DNA from: Pieris napi
Taxonomy: Eukaryota; Arthropoda; Insecta; Lepidoptera; Pieridae
Direction: 5' to 3'
Length of the DNA stretch: 64,000 nt
Assembly: GCF_905475465.1 (NCBI RefSeq)
Contig: NC_062253.1
Location: 5,518,001-5,582,000 of the forward strand
How positions within the stretch are numbered: the first letter of the stretch is position 1; every line of letters begins with the position of its first letter. The notes below the pieces were generated by a model. The model was not told where the DNA came from. It saw only the letters and a program-made list of their open reading frames with translations, and did no database searches. The position numbers and the translations under genes are program-made. Below, piece by piece: positions 1 through 12,093 of the stretch.

Positions 1-431
1 GAAAATCAATAGAATCTAGCGCCGTTTTTAAAAGAGTTCATGAGTCGGCTTTAATAAAGTAAAACCTATTATTCTAATAGCAATGATTGTCATCTATGTC
101 ATGTCATTTTGGTTCTTGGCATGTGAATGAATTGTCGAGTTTTATTTTTGTAATTACTAGTTTGTAAGCCAGTTATGATGCTCCAAATTTCTAGTTCACC
201 CAAACGATTTTTATCAATCTGGTACGTATGTAATTTAATATACAGTTTATAGTTCAAATTCGTCTAATAATTAATCGATTCCGATTAAATTGAGGGAAGA
301 TTTTATCAATGTATATGTTCAGTTATATTTAATAATAGATTTCTATAATAATTAATTTAAACTTTTTGTTCAGTGGGTGTTTGATTATACAATTGATCAT
401 GTTTTAAAATAACTTTTCATAAAGATTTAGA

Positions 432-714
432 GCAGTGTTGGCCTCGTGGCTTCAGCGAGCGACTCTCATCCCTGAGGTCGTAGGTTCGATCCCCGGCTGT
501 GCACTAATGGACTTTCTTTCTATGTGCGCATTTAACATTCGCTCGAACGGTGAAGGAAAACATCGTGAGGAAACCGACTTGTCCCAAAAAGTCGACGGCG
601 TGTGTCAGGCACAGGAGGCTGATCAACTACTTGCCTATTAGATTGAGAAATGATCATGAAACAGATTCAGAAATCTGAGGATCAGACCTTAAGAGGTTGT
701 CACTGATTTTTTTT
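432..714 (+). mobile_element. tRNA-derived SINE (full-length type)
   Basis: Starts gcagtgttggcctcgtggct, with A-box-like and B-box-like (aggttcgatcccc) pol III promoter elements. Then comes the family body (tatgtgcgcatttaacattc, gtcgacggcgtgtgtcagg) and a T-rich tail after gttgtcactgat. The same body recurs at 5502-6056, 25822-26085, 54464-54710, 57258-57525 and 60759-61050. Confidence 0.9.
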
Positions 715-3700
715 TATTGAATTTATAGAGATGAGATAATTTTATTAACACTAAATGAATTAAAGTATATTGTTTGCAATAGACAACCTTGATAGTGCTT
801 TGCAGCAATCTTAGTCAGACAGAGACTGCTACATCAAGTTGACAGTATTGATATTTTTTTAATATTAACGGTATCTATTGATAAGGCGTAGTTATCAAGT
901 TATTAATAAGGGTCAATCGTTTTAATGACCATTTCTTTTTGTTCATTCTTTTACTACAACTAATTGAATGTTTTTTTCCACTCAGGCGCAGTCCTGCTCA
1001 GAAGACACACAAACACGTTATAAAACTGGCCACCGTTCGCCTTACTCCAAACTTAAAGCTCCTCTCCTTTAGGGTATCTCGAAATTTCCTTTACTTCAGC
1101 TTTGCTAAGCCCGATACAGATCTTCATGAATACATTGAATTGTGTGAGGACGATCTAATCCAGGATTAGGGAAGAGAGCGAGCGTTGGAACTAGTAAGAT
1201 TATCTGTTTATCACTTTTAGTTCAAGGTGTCGAGATATTGCACCAATTTTGGGGTATAAAGTATTTTACTATTCTGAAATTATATAATATTGAGTCCATC
1301 CATTAAACAACGCAACGAGACTTTCGTAATCTAAACCCAAAAACCACGATGTTTGTGAGAAAACGAAAAACAAATATTATCAAAAAAACAGATGCGATTC
1401 TGCCGCAGTTAATCGCATTCCTGTAATTCAAGCCCATGCGATACCTTTTTGGTCGTAGAGCCAGAGAAGTGAGTAAGAGAGAGCTCATTTAATGTATATG
1501 ATTGTCAGCAACAATCCTTTGGCTATATTGTGATATGCAAATTTATTTTTACAATAATCACTTGAAACAAAATATAAAAGATTCATGGATTGATAATTAA
1601 ACTGGACGAATTTTCGACACTTTGGTGTACGTCTTCTGTGTTTATGTAATAAGTATATTGTTGTAAATCCAGAAAATGCTTGTTTTATTTATGGCCTAAC
1701 GACACTGAAACTATGTATTAATTTGAAGCGTAACACTTGACCCTCAACATGCGTCTCAAACGTCTAGTAACGATGCTAAACTTTTGATACCAAACAATAA
1801 TGTGCGCGTCATGTTGCTCAATGTTGGCAAACATGTTGAAATGCGTAGATGTCAACATTACCAACATACTCTCGAAAATCGGTTGTGTAAATCATAGGGA
1901 ACCAGAAAAAGTTGCAGGCATATGATAAGCTACTACTTGCCTGTAAAAAAAGGCCTAGGAATCATACCCATCTTGGTGCCACATCGTGAATACGGGATAA
2001 TTTCGCTCGTTAACATATTACCCAAATGTTTTTAAATAAACAACACAGACATGATATTGAGGCATAACTTTTTTAATTTAATTTTGCGAATGCTAGAAAC
2101 ATTCATATCGCGAAAGGTAGCGGAATAAACAGACGACATTATTGCTCTCAGTGAATTCACAATGATATGAAGCTGAAATATTTTCATATTAAACATACCA
2201 ACTTACTGAATTTGTTTAATAACTCACAATGAGCTCAAACGGGAATTAAGGTTTTAGCGTATTGCAAAAGAGACTATTTTTGTTTGAATTTAGCACAAAA
2301 CAAACATGTCTTCAATATGTTTTTGCTTTCTTTGATAAACTTTGTCATAAATGACAAAGAGTTTTATTTGCTCATGTTATTGTATAATATTCGAGTATGA
2401 TTTAAAAAAAGTAATAGACGGTGGTATCGGATTCGCTTTTCGTTATGTCTTTGTAAGGTTTTTAGTACCTTAAAAATATAACATTGATATTATTGTTACA
2501 ACATAATTAAACAATTAATAAAAGTTCTTACTCTTGTCACAAATGTTCCAAAAGAATGGTTTAGGAAAACATGCAACAGTGTATGTGAAAACTAAAAAAA
2601 TTCTATAGATTTTCTTCTACTCCATTCGCGTCAAGAATATTTCGTATAATTTTCTTTATAACCAGCTCGTTCCTGAGAGTTCACATAACTGACCAAGCAA
2701 AAATAATGCTTACTCCACAAAAACAGAGATGATTTTGGATTCCATTTCAAAGTACGTTAAGGCCCAATGTGTGAGTAATGGCAGGGTTAGAACGGTCGTG
2801 ACTTCGTAAAATATCTGAAGAAATATTGCCGATAAATCGATTATACGAATATTTGGAGATTTGTAGGATTTTGGGATTGTAAATATCAATGACAAGAAAC
2901 CACTTAGACATCTGGTAGTTTACAACTATTGACCGCTACCACCTCCTTCAATAATGGGTAGAAACAAGATAAACGGAGTATTGGTAAAAAATAATTATGG
3001 GTCCGTAACTTTAGGGATAGGACGGGTATTGCGACTGCGGATGAGTTGCTGGATCTGGCACTGGACAAGACACGCTTCACGAGACTGATGGCCAAGAAAA
3101 AAAAATTGTTTTACTATAATAGACATTTTACACGCAGCGTTCCAGATTCTTATGTACATACAACACATTCAAAAGTATTTTTTATTTTGATTCATTTATG
3201 TCACATGAAGCAAGGTGTGATGGCAGCAGCTCCTAGACACATTATAAAATAAATTGGTAATTAAAAAGAGTGGATGTTTCTTGCCTTCCTTGCTTACTTC
3301 TTCTTTTGCTTCTTCTTCTTGCTTATTTTTTTACTTTTAAATCCAAAACAATTATTTATGCATGAGAGATGTTTAGTTTACTATTTATTTGATATCGAGA
3401 TTTTAGTAGATATAAACGCTGGAAAACGATTGCACCTGTAAAATGTTGATTGTAACAAAAAATGCGATTCCAATGTTATGAAAAAGTTACGTTGTTATAA
3501 ATGACAGCGTTTTAAAAGCTTACAAGCACTGAACATTAGTAAGACACCCACTTATTCTTAAAAATAAATCAGTCCAATTATACAATTTCATCACCGTGTA
3601 TTAACAGGCAAAACGAGAGAGATTATAAAAATATCCGTTACAATAAGTGCAATTACACTCTTCAATATGCGTCTTTATTTGCTCATAAATACATATAACT

Positions 3701-4654
3701 TCATGTTTGCGTAATCATGACATATGTTCATCAAAACAACTACTATTTGAGCCCATAGATTGCCGTAAAATTTTAAAAATATTTATTTGTAACATCGGTT
3801 ATAGGGAGTACATTTTTAAAATCATATGTAATTTTTAAAGTATAGATACGTTTAGTTTAATAACTTGCATTTAATATACTGCGACTGCGTTAAATAGAGT
3901 AAAAGAAACTTTTGACGTCTACTTAGTTGTCAACAGAATCATTTAGTATGGTATAAAACTGTTTAATGTTTGTTTCCATTAACAGTGATATACGGGCCTA
4001 AAGGTTGTTTGTAAATACTTGTTTGTGGTCAAGCCTGATTTATATGACAGCTTGGTGATACAATTTTTGCGTGAAATTGTTTGTATACATAAATTTACTG
4101 TTGCTCGCAACATTCCTACTTTTGTTGTTCGAATAAATGTTGTTTTTTTTTGTAAAGATACCTTTCTTTAACACTTATATATTGCATATTTGGATGGCGC
4201 AGTGTCTCTTGATGCAATAATCAGATATAATCATTAATTTTCATATAATTGTTGTGCATGTTTGTGTATTCAATAATAACACTTTATTTACATCACACTA
4301 ACACAAAACAAGGAAAAAATTTAAATAGAAGACAAAAGGCCGGTCTTACTTCTAAAAGCAGTATGTTCACTTATGTCGGGTGTGTATCTTTATATTAATA
4401 TTTATTGAATATATGTTTAGTAGGTTAATATAAAGCATGGATGACCTACTTATTCATAAACGTGCTATAAGCATAAAATAGCTAATGAATGTTTTACCTA
4501 TCACGATGGTATTAGTTTTCTTTATAAAACATTCTTCATAATTTAGGCTCTTAATAAAAAAATCCAGTCACGCAACGGTGTAGGTCCGAGGCTCAGATGT
4601 ATGTATCTCATAAGATAGATATAAGAATACATATATTATAGATTTTTGTTCTTA
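715..4654. other. Gene-free 3' flank
   Basis: AT-rich. Apart from a degenerate LINE tail at 3180-3290 nothing is recognised. Short frames at 939, 1303, 2710 and 2904 have no recognisable similarity. Confidence 0.6.
3180..3290 (+). mobile_element. Degenerate LINE-tail family 1 fragment
   Basis: aggtgtgatggcagcagctc and aattaaaaagagtggatg resemble family 1; followed by a cttctt-rich stretch. Confidence 0.45.
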
Positions 4655-4782
4655 ATAGGCAAGTAAGTGATCAGCATCTGTGCTTGACACACGTCATATA
4701 TTGTAATAATCCATTGGTGCACAGCCGTGAACGCCTCGGGGGTGAGAAGCGCACGCTCAAGCCTCTAGGCTAACAAGGTCTT
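4655..4782 (-). mobile_element. SINE, degenerate with internal deletion
   Basis: Minus-strand copy of the same SINE family: tail part taataggcaag and the acacacgtc region are joined almost directly to the ccattggtgcacagccg head part, so the middle of the body is missing. Confidence 0.7.
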
Positions 4783-4828
4783 TTTATAAGCATAGATTAT
4801 ATTTAAATGTGGCTCGGCGTAGTCATTA

Positions 4829-5000
4829 GTCAATAGTCAAAAATAATTTATTCATGTAGGTAACACAATGTACACTTTGAACGTCAAAAAAGAAATATAC
4901 ATTAAATGCTTCTTATTTTAAATTTACTGCCAGTTCTCAAATCAAGGGCTTAGAACGGAAGAGAAGAACTGGCAATAAACTCCTTGTAGCTCCTTGTAAT
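4829..5000 (-). mobile_element. LINE 3'-tail repeat, family 1, reverse copy
   Basis: Reverse complement of the 55.4 kb copy, from the (agtcaa)n end at 4830 through ttcatgtaggtaacacaatg and actgccagttctcaaatcaa to agaactggcaataaactcc. Confidence 0.72.
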
Positions 5001-5097
5001 ATGTATTTGAAATCCTGAAATACCCAAATAGGTACGTTTATATGTATCTTAATTTAATTTTTCTTTTACTGGATAGTAAACATTTACATAGATTTTT

Positions 5098-5215
5098 TAC
5101 CTCAAAACCTTATAAATCGATGGACGCCAGCTGCACGCACGAAAAAACATGACACATTGTCACGTTCCGCCTGAGCCGAGCGTGCAAGCGTCAAAATTGT
5201 CGATTTTCACTTTGA
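5098..5215 (-). mobile_element. Diverged fragment of the same dispersed repeat
   Basis: Shares the gcacgcacgaaaaaacatga core and flanking gatgga with the copies at 18440-18700 and 30311-30386. It then contains gttccgcctgagccgagcg, matching the reverse complement of the 18.6 kb copy's cgcctcagagcg region loosely. Confidence 0.55.
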
Positions 5216-5501
5216 CACACGAACCGGAAATGGTTGGTGTTCCGGTATAATAGTGCGAGCCTAGTATGTTGGATTTTAACCGCTGTCGCTTGCGCATTGA
5301 TATTGAACCGCACACAGTACCTACTACCGCATTTTCTTTTTTTACAATTATTAAGGATGCAGTGCTAGAGTGGGAGACACAACCATTGCTGGGATTCCTT
5401 TATTACTGTACTGAAACGCGACAGCCGAACCAGCCCATATGTTTTTACGGAAACCTAGATACAGCTTCCGGATACCAACACAAACAAAAATGGAAAACTT
5501 C

Positions 5502-6056
5502 GAGTGGCGCTACAACGTTTCATGATCATTTTTAAATCTAATAGGCAAGAAGGTAATCAGCCTCCAGTGCCTGACACACACCGTCGACTTTTTGGGTCTA
5601 AGGTTGCGTATAGACTATGTAACATATTATATAACTTGTGTTTTATAACACGTCCACATTATGTAACCTTGTTATTCAACATTATAACATAAAACAATAC
5701 TGTACACATTAGAATAACAATGCAATATAACAATGTTATATAACCATTTTAAATAACAAAAGAAAAACAAAAAAACGTAAATGGTGGGTTCGTCCTAGCA
5801 TACATATCAATAACATGTTTTATAACATTCAGTGTCCACATTATCTGAAACATGTTGTATAGCATTGTTGTATAACATGTTATGTTATATAGTCTGTACG
5901 CACCTTAAGACATGTCGGTTTCCTCACGATGTTTTCCTTCCCGTTCGAGCAAATGTTAAATGCGCACATAGAAAGAAAGTCCATTGGTGCACAGCCGGGG
6001 TCCTACGACCTCAGGTATGAGAGTCGCACACTGAAGCCACTAGGCCAACACTGCTC
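5502..6056 (-). mobile_element. SINE split by a younger insertion
   Basis: Minus-strand copy of the family in two pieces (5502-5600 and 5906-6056) interrupted by a 305-bp inverted-repeat element. The head with ggccaacactgctc is at the right end. Apart from the insertion it is close to the family consensus. Confidence 0.88.
5601..5905. mobile_element. MITE with ~24-bp terminal inverted repeats, inserted in a SINE
   Basis: The left end is aggttgcgtatagactatgt and the right end reads, on the other strand, aggtgcgtacagactatata. It is flanked by TA on both sides (5599-5600 and 5906-5907). Removing 5601-5905 plus one TA restores the SINE consensus. The interior is rich in ataaca/tgttat motifs and has no ORF. 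The TA duplication suggests a Tc1/mariner-type transposase in trans, though a TAA site (PIF/Harbinger) cannot be fully excluded. Confidence 0.85.
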
Positions 6057-6368
6057 TTGCATCCGTCACAGAAATATTATTTATGTAATCCGAGACGAAT
6101 AAATAACGATACCGAAAAATGACGCCACCACCAACAGAGGTGAAAAGCTTATAATGTGAAATAAAATGTGCAAGTTTTTAGCATCGTAAGCGTTCTACAG
6201 CTGGTGTAATTTACCTGTTAATTTCGATCGTAATTACACGAGTCCTTAATTACGGGACGTCTACTGGGTTGAGTGACGCGTTGATATGTACCAGATAGCG
6301 AATTTATTCTGGCGAATCAGGAATATTTCTTCAATCGCCGTTGTTAATACCTAATAATAGGATAAATA

Positions 6369-6410
6369 AACTAATATTTATCCTATGAAATCATAGGATA
6401 AATATTAGTT
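6369..6410. repeat. Perfect 20-bp palindrome with 2-base loop
   Basis: Arm aactaatatttatcctatga (6369-6388), loop aa, and exact reverse complement 6391-6410. A further partial copy of ggataaata precedes it at 6359-6367. Confidence 0.95.
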
Positions 6411-7409
6411 AATTCTACATAACACAATGTATAGATACATAAAGTTAATGAATTTTGAGTTTTACAGCCAGAAAATTAATTTTTTTGGACATAATTATTC
6501 TCGATACTTATTTCAGATATTAAATATATGTTTTAATTTGTATCTCTAATATGACCTATTTGTGAAGCATATAGAGGTAATATACTGTGATTTAATAACA
6601 CGTCTTATAAAAAATAATGTATTGCAATTTTCTGGTAATTTTATAAAATTCAGTTTTATATTATAATATATTAAATATCTTTGGCCTATGTACCTTTATG
6701 CATGATGAAAGGTTACTAAATATATCGAATTAGTATAAATATGTTGTTTAAATTATAAAAATCATTTAGGAATCAAAGCAAGTTCTGGTCTGGATAATAA
6801 TCAAACCGCGTTTAGTTTTTTCAACGTACTTCAAATGAAACCTGAAGGAGGTTATCAATTCAACGTGTTTTTTGTGTATGTTCAAGCATAGACCCGCAGT
6901 CCGTAGACCGATCTGAATGATCAAGGTGTTAAATGACTTTTATTTTTAGCGAATAGGTCCTTTACCCTTCCAACAGTAGGCTATCTGTATGTGCCTCTTC
7001 ATACTCCGTATATATCAATAAACAAATATGTAAATTATTTTATACGACCAATAGAATTAGGAAATGTTGTTATTTAATTCCTTATCTCATTCAATCGAAA
7101 TAGTCCGTAACTTTCTATCGTATACCTATTGCCAACAATCTTCAATGTAAAAAAGCGGACAATGGTGGGAACGAACAATCCCTTTTACCCTTTCCTTCAG
7201 CTCACTAAATGGACCGGAAAGGCGCCAGTAGAATTTTATTGATAATTTTATTCTCGTTCTTTTATTATTTCAAATTTATTTGATTTTAACCAGTTGGTTA
7301 TATTTCTAAAACAAAGTTAAAATGTGACAATTTGTTTGAAACGATCTCAACTTCATTATTAACATTTTGAATATATATTTATCGTCTTAAAATATAAAAT
7401 ATTCCCACA

Positions 7410-7728
7410 TCTAATATATAAAATTCTCGTGTCACAGTTTTCGTTGCCATACTCCTCCGAAACGGCTAGACCGATTTTGATAAAAAATTTTGTGCTTATC
7501 CGGTATCTATGAGAATCGGCCAACATCTATTTTTCATCCCCTAAATGTTAGGGGTAGTCCACCCCTAAATTTTATTTTTTATATTTTAGACAAAAATTTT
7601 CATTTCAATTTTTTTATGATACAGCATTAAAAAATACATACAGCCCCTACTTTTTTCACCCCTCTACGATCAACCCCTATTTTTTTTTTAAATATACATG
7701 GCAAAACGACGTTTGCCGGATCAGCTAG
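7410..7728 (+). mobile_element. Non-autonomous Helitron-like element
   Basis: Begins TCTAATATATAAAATTCTCG preceded by A and ends GTTTGCCGGATCAGCTAG followed by T, matching the Helitron pattern (5' TC, 3' CTRR, insertion between A and T). It contains catactcctccgaaacggct and is non-coding. Related copies are at 10364-10647, 13961-14279 and 37772-38159. Confidence 0.75.
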
Positions 7729-9145
7729 TACTTATATATGTACATCATTTTTTGATGCTTAATTCTAATATCTCATATCATCAAATACTAACACATCGAT
7801 TCAAATAATAAACCTTATAAAAAATTTGCTAAAAAATTCGAATAATTTTGTGAACTTAACAGCCTTTTGGTAATATTTATTATATAAAAATACTATTACC
7901 CTAAATACAATAATAACATTACCTATGGTATTATTATAAATCATGTTGTAAGTTTATGAATGTTGCATTGTTTGTTTTGAAAGTGATATAAACTCTTACA
8001 ACTTTCGTCTACCTTATATAATATTGCAGAGTTAATTTAAATTGCTGACCCACTTATGTACTCCAACGTGTCCAGTATAATGAGAATGCCCCAAATGTTC
8101 TACCGGACAAAACGCTGTACGGCACATGTGGCCCAAAATGATACATTATTTGCGACAACAGTCAATTTTACTTAATAATAAATTGCATTATTTTTTGATA
8201 TGGAAGATCTGGAAACCCTGACACAGGTATTTTTTAATTTTACGAGATTTCCATACACTGAGTTTCCACACCGTCACAGACTTGAAATAACTTCCAAAAA
8301 ACTGGATGACCAGTCAGAAATTATTACTATTCATTAGTCATATAATGCCTGTTGTAACATCGATGCGACCTACCTTCACTTTTGTAAAAAATATTGTACA
8401 TATTGTAAGAAACTAATATTGTTATTGTACATATATAGTTTATTTTCAAATAATTTCATAACACGACTTACTCTACATTTTCTCGCTAAGTGAATGTAAT
8501 TATTTGAGAAATAAGTATCTTTGCACCGAAATTAATCTCGCGTCGATGCGATCGCTATGCGGGGGGGTTAAACTCCTGATAATAACAAACACAACAAAAA
8601 AAGAATTAGCGAAATCGCCGTTCACGCCGTGACTAAGAAAATAGGGATTCATTTTTAAATATATAGATAAGTTAAACTATTTCCTATTTATTATATTTAT
8701 TCACACATTATAGCTTGTATTTTCAAGAAACGTTTTCAAACTGAAATTTCGTTTCGTTTATTTTATATGAGAACAGGAAGCAGTATGTCATTATTGCAGG
8801 CTTTCGTATGTATGTAAATTGCATTCATAACGTAAGAATTCCCTCAAAAAGTTGTTTCTCGCAAAATTTTGTATTTACATATAGTTATATCATAAAGCTT
8901 TCTTTATCGTCTTATTTCAGGAAAAAGTATAAAACACGTTAGGAATAATATTATATCTTGCTTATACCTATAACTTGCCTTATATTTCAAAGTTCTGCTT
9001 TAGTTAAAATAATCAGCTTTCTTACCTCCTATATAATCGTCATACTTCAGTTCAAAGTAAGTGTTGTTTGAAATAGTCATTTTGTATGATTATTTGCTAT
9101 TTTAAAGGAGTACCAAGAGTTTTTTACGCCGGCTTTTTCTCTGAG

Positions 9146-9245
9146 CCTACACCCTCTGTCTTCTTTGCCGATCAGTAGGGATGTCTACCGATTCAAATTT
9201 AATGACGTAGAATAAATGATACCTGTATCCTATATTCCTTAATAA
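9146..9245 (+). mobile_element. Dispersed repeat, family 2 (LINE-tail-like)
   Basis: cctacaccctctgtcttctt, tgccgatcagtagggatgtc, aaatttaatgacgtagaata; near-identical to 34147-34250. Confidence 0.7.
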
Positions 9246-9299
9246 TTTTTTATTTTTCAAAGTAAATCATTGTGACACAAACTATAAGAAAAACTATAA

Positions 9300-9365
9300 G
9301 TGTTTTGCTAGTGGTTAAGCGTAGTCTAAACTATAAGGTTGTGCGTTTGAAACCTGGGCCCCAAT
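9300..9365 (+). mobile_element. Degenerate tRNA-like SINE head
   Basis: gctagtggttaagcgtag followed by gtgcgtttgaaacctggg resembles A and B boxes of lepidopteran SINEs. A similar fragment is at 13120-13200 (tagtggttagccgtagacgc). No body recognised. Confidence 0.4.
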
Positions 9366-9576
9366 AGCTTTTACTTTATATAATTATAATAAATCGATAA
9401 TGCTTCAAAAACTATATATAAAAAAAACTATAAAATACAACACAAAACAAAAAAACTTTAGAGGTGTCAAGGGACACCCGGATGGAACGAAATTCCTTTC
9501 GATTAATTTATATGTTAATTGGTATCATAACAGTATGATAGATTTTCTCGACACCAATCTTACGTTTAAAAAAAAA

Positions 9577-9671
9577 GCCAACATTACGAGGTGTTCCCAG
9601 GCGGTCACCCATCCAAGTACGGACCTCGCCCGACGTTGCTTAACTTCGGTGATCGGACGAGAACCGGTGTA
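9577..9671 (-). pseudogene. 5S rRNA-derived sequence, 5'-truncated
   Basis: The minus strand matches eukaryotic 5S rRNA over about 95 nt: caccggttctcgtccgatca, ccgaagttaagcaacgtcgg, cttggatgggtgaccgcctg, then gggaacacc and a 3' end ttggc. The first ~25 nt of 5S are replaced by unrelated sequence. The internal promoter region is retained. A run of nine T (9568-9576 on the minus strand) follows directly, a potential pol III terminator. It is a pseudogene or the head of a 5S-derived SINE (SINE3). Confidence 0.85.
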
Positions 9672-10363
9672 CAATAGCAAATAGCAAAAAAGTGTCGTGA
9701 CAACTTTTCGTAAGAATTTTTTCCGTCTAGCCCCCTTTCACAACGCGCGATAAGGAACTTCGTTCCAAAACTATAAGAACAAAATGCTTTAGTAGGTATT
9801 ACACTAGAAGAAACTGTTTAGTTTAAATAATCTTATATTACAGTAGAATTAAAGTTTAAAAAAATACAAACAGAAAAATAACACTTAATTTGAATGTTTT
9901 GTTGTTAAATTTGATTAGTTCACTGAAAATTCCACATTACGTAAATAAGCTTTACAGTACAATAAATCCAAGATTATCTGTAAATCATAAATCGCTTAGA
10001 AACTACAGTGACCCGGTTTGCAAAACACAGGCATCAAGGTGCATTATCTACAAGACAAATGAGCCGTGATCACGCGATCGCACTGCGGACTTAGATTTCT
10101 ACAACTGAAATCTACATTGTTACATTAGATCGCCTGTGTTTCTTGTATATTTTATCAATTTATTTAACATACACATCACAAATACATTATATATAGAAAT
10201 AAATACAAGTTATAATAAGGTAAACCACTCTTAGGGGACTTCCTTAAATTGATTAGATGAGAAAACTATGTATTTGATAACATTTCATATGTAATACATA
10301 CTATTTACTTGTAATTATTTACTTTTATTGCCTTTAATTATTTACATGTAACTTTACTTGTAA

Positions 10364-10647
10364 TCTAATATATAATATAAAATTCTCGTGTCAAAATTTA
10401 TACAACCCTTAATTTTCATCTACCCTCTACGATCAACCCCTATTTTTTATTTGTTATTTAAGATCTTATAACTTGAACTCTGAGGTTTATATAGAGTAAA
10501 GTCACAGAAAAACCTAAAAAGTTTTCAATCCGGAAAACCGAACAGTCTCTGGGGTAGCATAGCAAAATGTTCCATGTTGGTATGTACTAAAAAGGTAGGC
10601 TTAGTAAAATCACATTAAGGAGAAACCATGTTCGCGGGGGCAGCTAG
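10364..10647 (+). mobile_element. Non-autonomous Helitron-like element, variant 3' end
   Basis: Starts TCTAATATATAATATAAAAT and ends ttcgcgggggcagctag followed by T. The 5' part is internally deleted compared with the 7.4 kb copy; the 3' half differs, matching the 37.8 kb copy. Confidence 0.68.
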
Positions 10648-11035
10648 TAAAAGTATAAGTAGTATAGACAATAATATCAATATAGAATTGGTTCAGGTTA
10701 AGCATTCATATACTTCAATACGCTAATTTGAGAATTAGACAGCTCGAAAGTATCGACGATATTTTGTTAAATCGATACACGTTTTCTATTCAAAATATTC
10801 ATGTTCATACTTCCGTTCTGTTTCCGCCCACAGAGCGCTTCTTAAGTTTTTCACACAAAAATATTTGTTTTCATACTATTTGTAGTGCGAATTGATGCGG
10901 CTATCCAACATAACTAGTATTTCATATATTGAAAAGTATTTATGCATATGATTATCAAGCATAACGTGCTTTCACCACAAACTTTTTTTTTCGAATAAGA
11001 AAAAGAATATCATAAGGAATGCATCATCCGACCAG

Positions 11036-11209
11036 CCTTGCGATTCTGTAGCTCACTTTTCGAACTCTCACAGAGGTTTTCGCAGCGGCGGTCGCGCTCA
11101 AATCAGTCGTGAAGCAGTCATTTTACGATTTGGCATTCTGATAAACAATAAACTACAAGCTCCCTCCCTTTCAGAATTGAATTGAAAAGTGAGTTACAGA
11201 ATCGCAAGG
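11036..11209. mobile_element. Small inverted-repeat element (MITE-like)
   Basis: 174 bp bounded by ccttgcgattctgta(g/a)ct and its reverse complement; the terminal inverted repeats match over about 25 bp. The interior is GC-richer (gcagcggcggtcgcgctc). No clear target duplication seen. Confidence 0.7.
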
Positions 11210-11869
11210 CATACCGATTCGACGGCTTGTAGGACGTCAAAAAAGTTCGATTACTTTCCATTCTATCTTAATGAAACAGACCAGAATATATATAAATAGC
11301 CTAGGTCTATGATAACAACAGGCTTAAAAATATAATCAACGAAATTGTTGTCTTAAATATTAAGTTTGCGAGCAGATTTCCTAAGTTTACAACTTCGTAC
11401 ACAGAGGGTGTATAAAAACCGAGTAACTTGAGTTTACATCGCAAATGGGTCACGGAGACCTCAATTAATAAGTTAAGGGTTATCTGGGGGGTAAGTTAGG
11501 CCCACTAGGACGTGCTACGACTTTGTAAGAGTTGGGATGAATGTCCAATGTGAGCTTTTGAAGGTTTATCGCCTACTGGACGCTAAAGTTTATGAAAGGG
11601 TTAAAATATGAGAAATTTCTTTGGTGAATTTTACTTGCATTGATTATGTACTTAATAATAAATATAAAACCGTTCTTATCTTTGCAATGCCTTTCTTAAA
11701 GGATTCCAAATAATAATTAGCATCCATGTATTAGAGTTATACAATTATTTCTCCCTATCTTATATATATATAATGAAATTATTTATATATTTTTATATAT
11801 ATAAAAAAAAATTTCCTAGATGGTTTATGGCTATTTATTTATTAAATTCCAACGTTCCTTTTTTATTGC

Positions 11870-12093
11870 TGTTTTACTTTTATGAAAATTTATCCATACG
11901 GACTTCACCGCGGAAACATTCGGGGAGGCTTCCTAGAACCTCTAAACGTCAACATCTGTTAAAAACTCGATTTTCGAAATATTTCAATTTTCTTAGCGGG
12001 AAGTTAAAAAGAAGAATAATAAAAATATGAAAAAAAATAAAATAATGAAACATAAAATTTATTTTAATTCGTCCAGCAAAGCGGGCGCGAAAC
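11870..12093 (+). mobile_element. Possible Helitron 3' end of another family
   Basis: catacggacttcaccgcgga upstream and agcgggcgcgaaacggctag followed by T at about 12093 fit a Helitron 3' terminus. The 5' limit is unclear. Confidence 0.4.

Larger units (their letters stand above)
6057..9145. other. Gene-free stretch
   Basis: Contains the palindrome at 6369-6410, the Helitron-like copy at 7410-7728 and a LINE-tail relative near 8600-8672. Otherwise AT-rich with nothing recognised. Confidence 0.6.

Noticed and set aside
5266..5535. 89-codon plus-strand frame
   Set aside because: It runs into the SINE tail and has no recognisable domain.
9577..9671. Functional 5S rRNA gene
   Set aside because: The first ~25 nt of the rRNA are absent and replaced by unrelated sequence.
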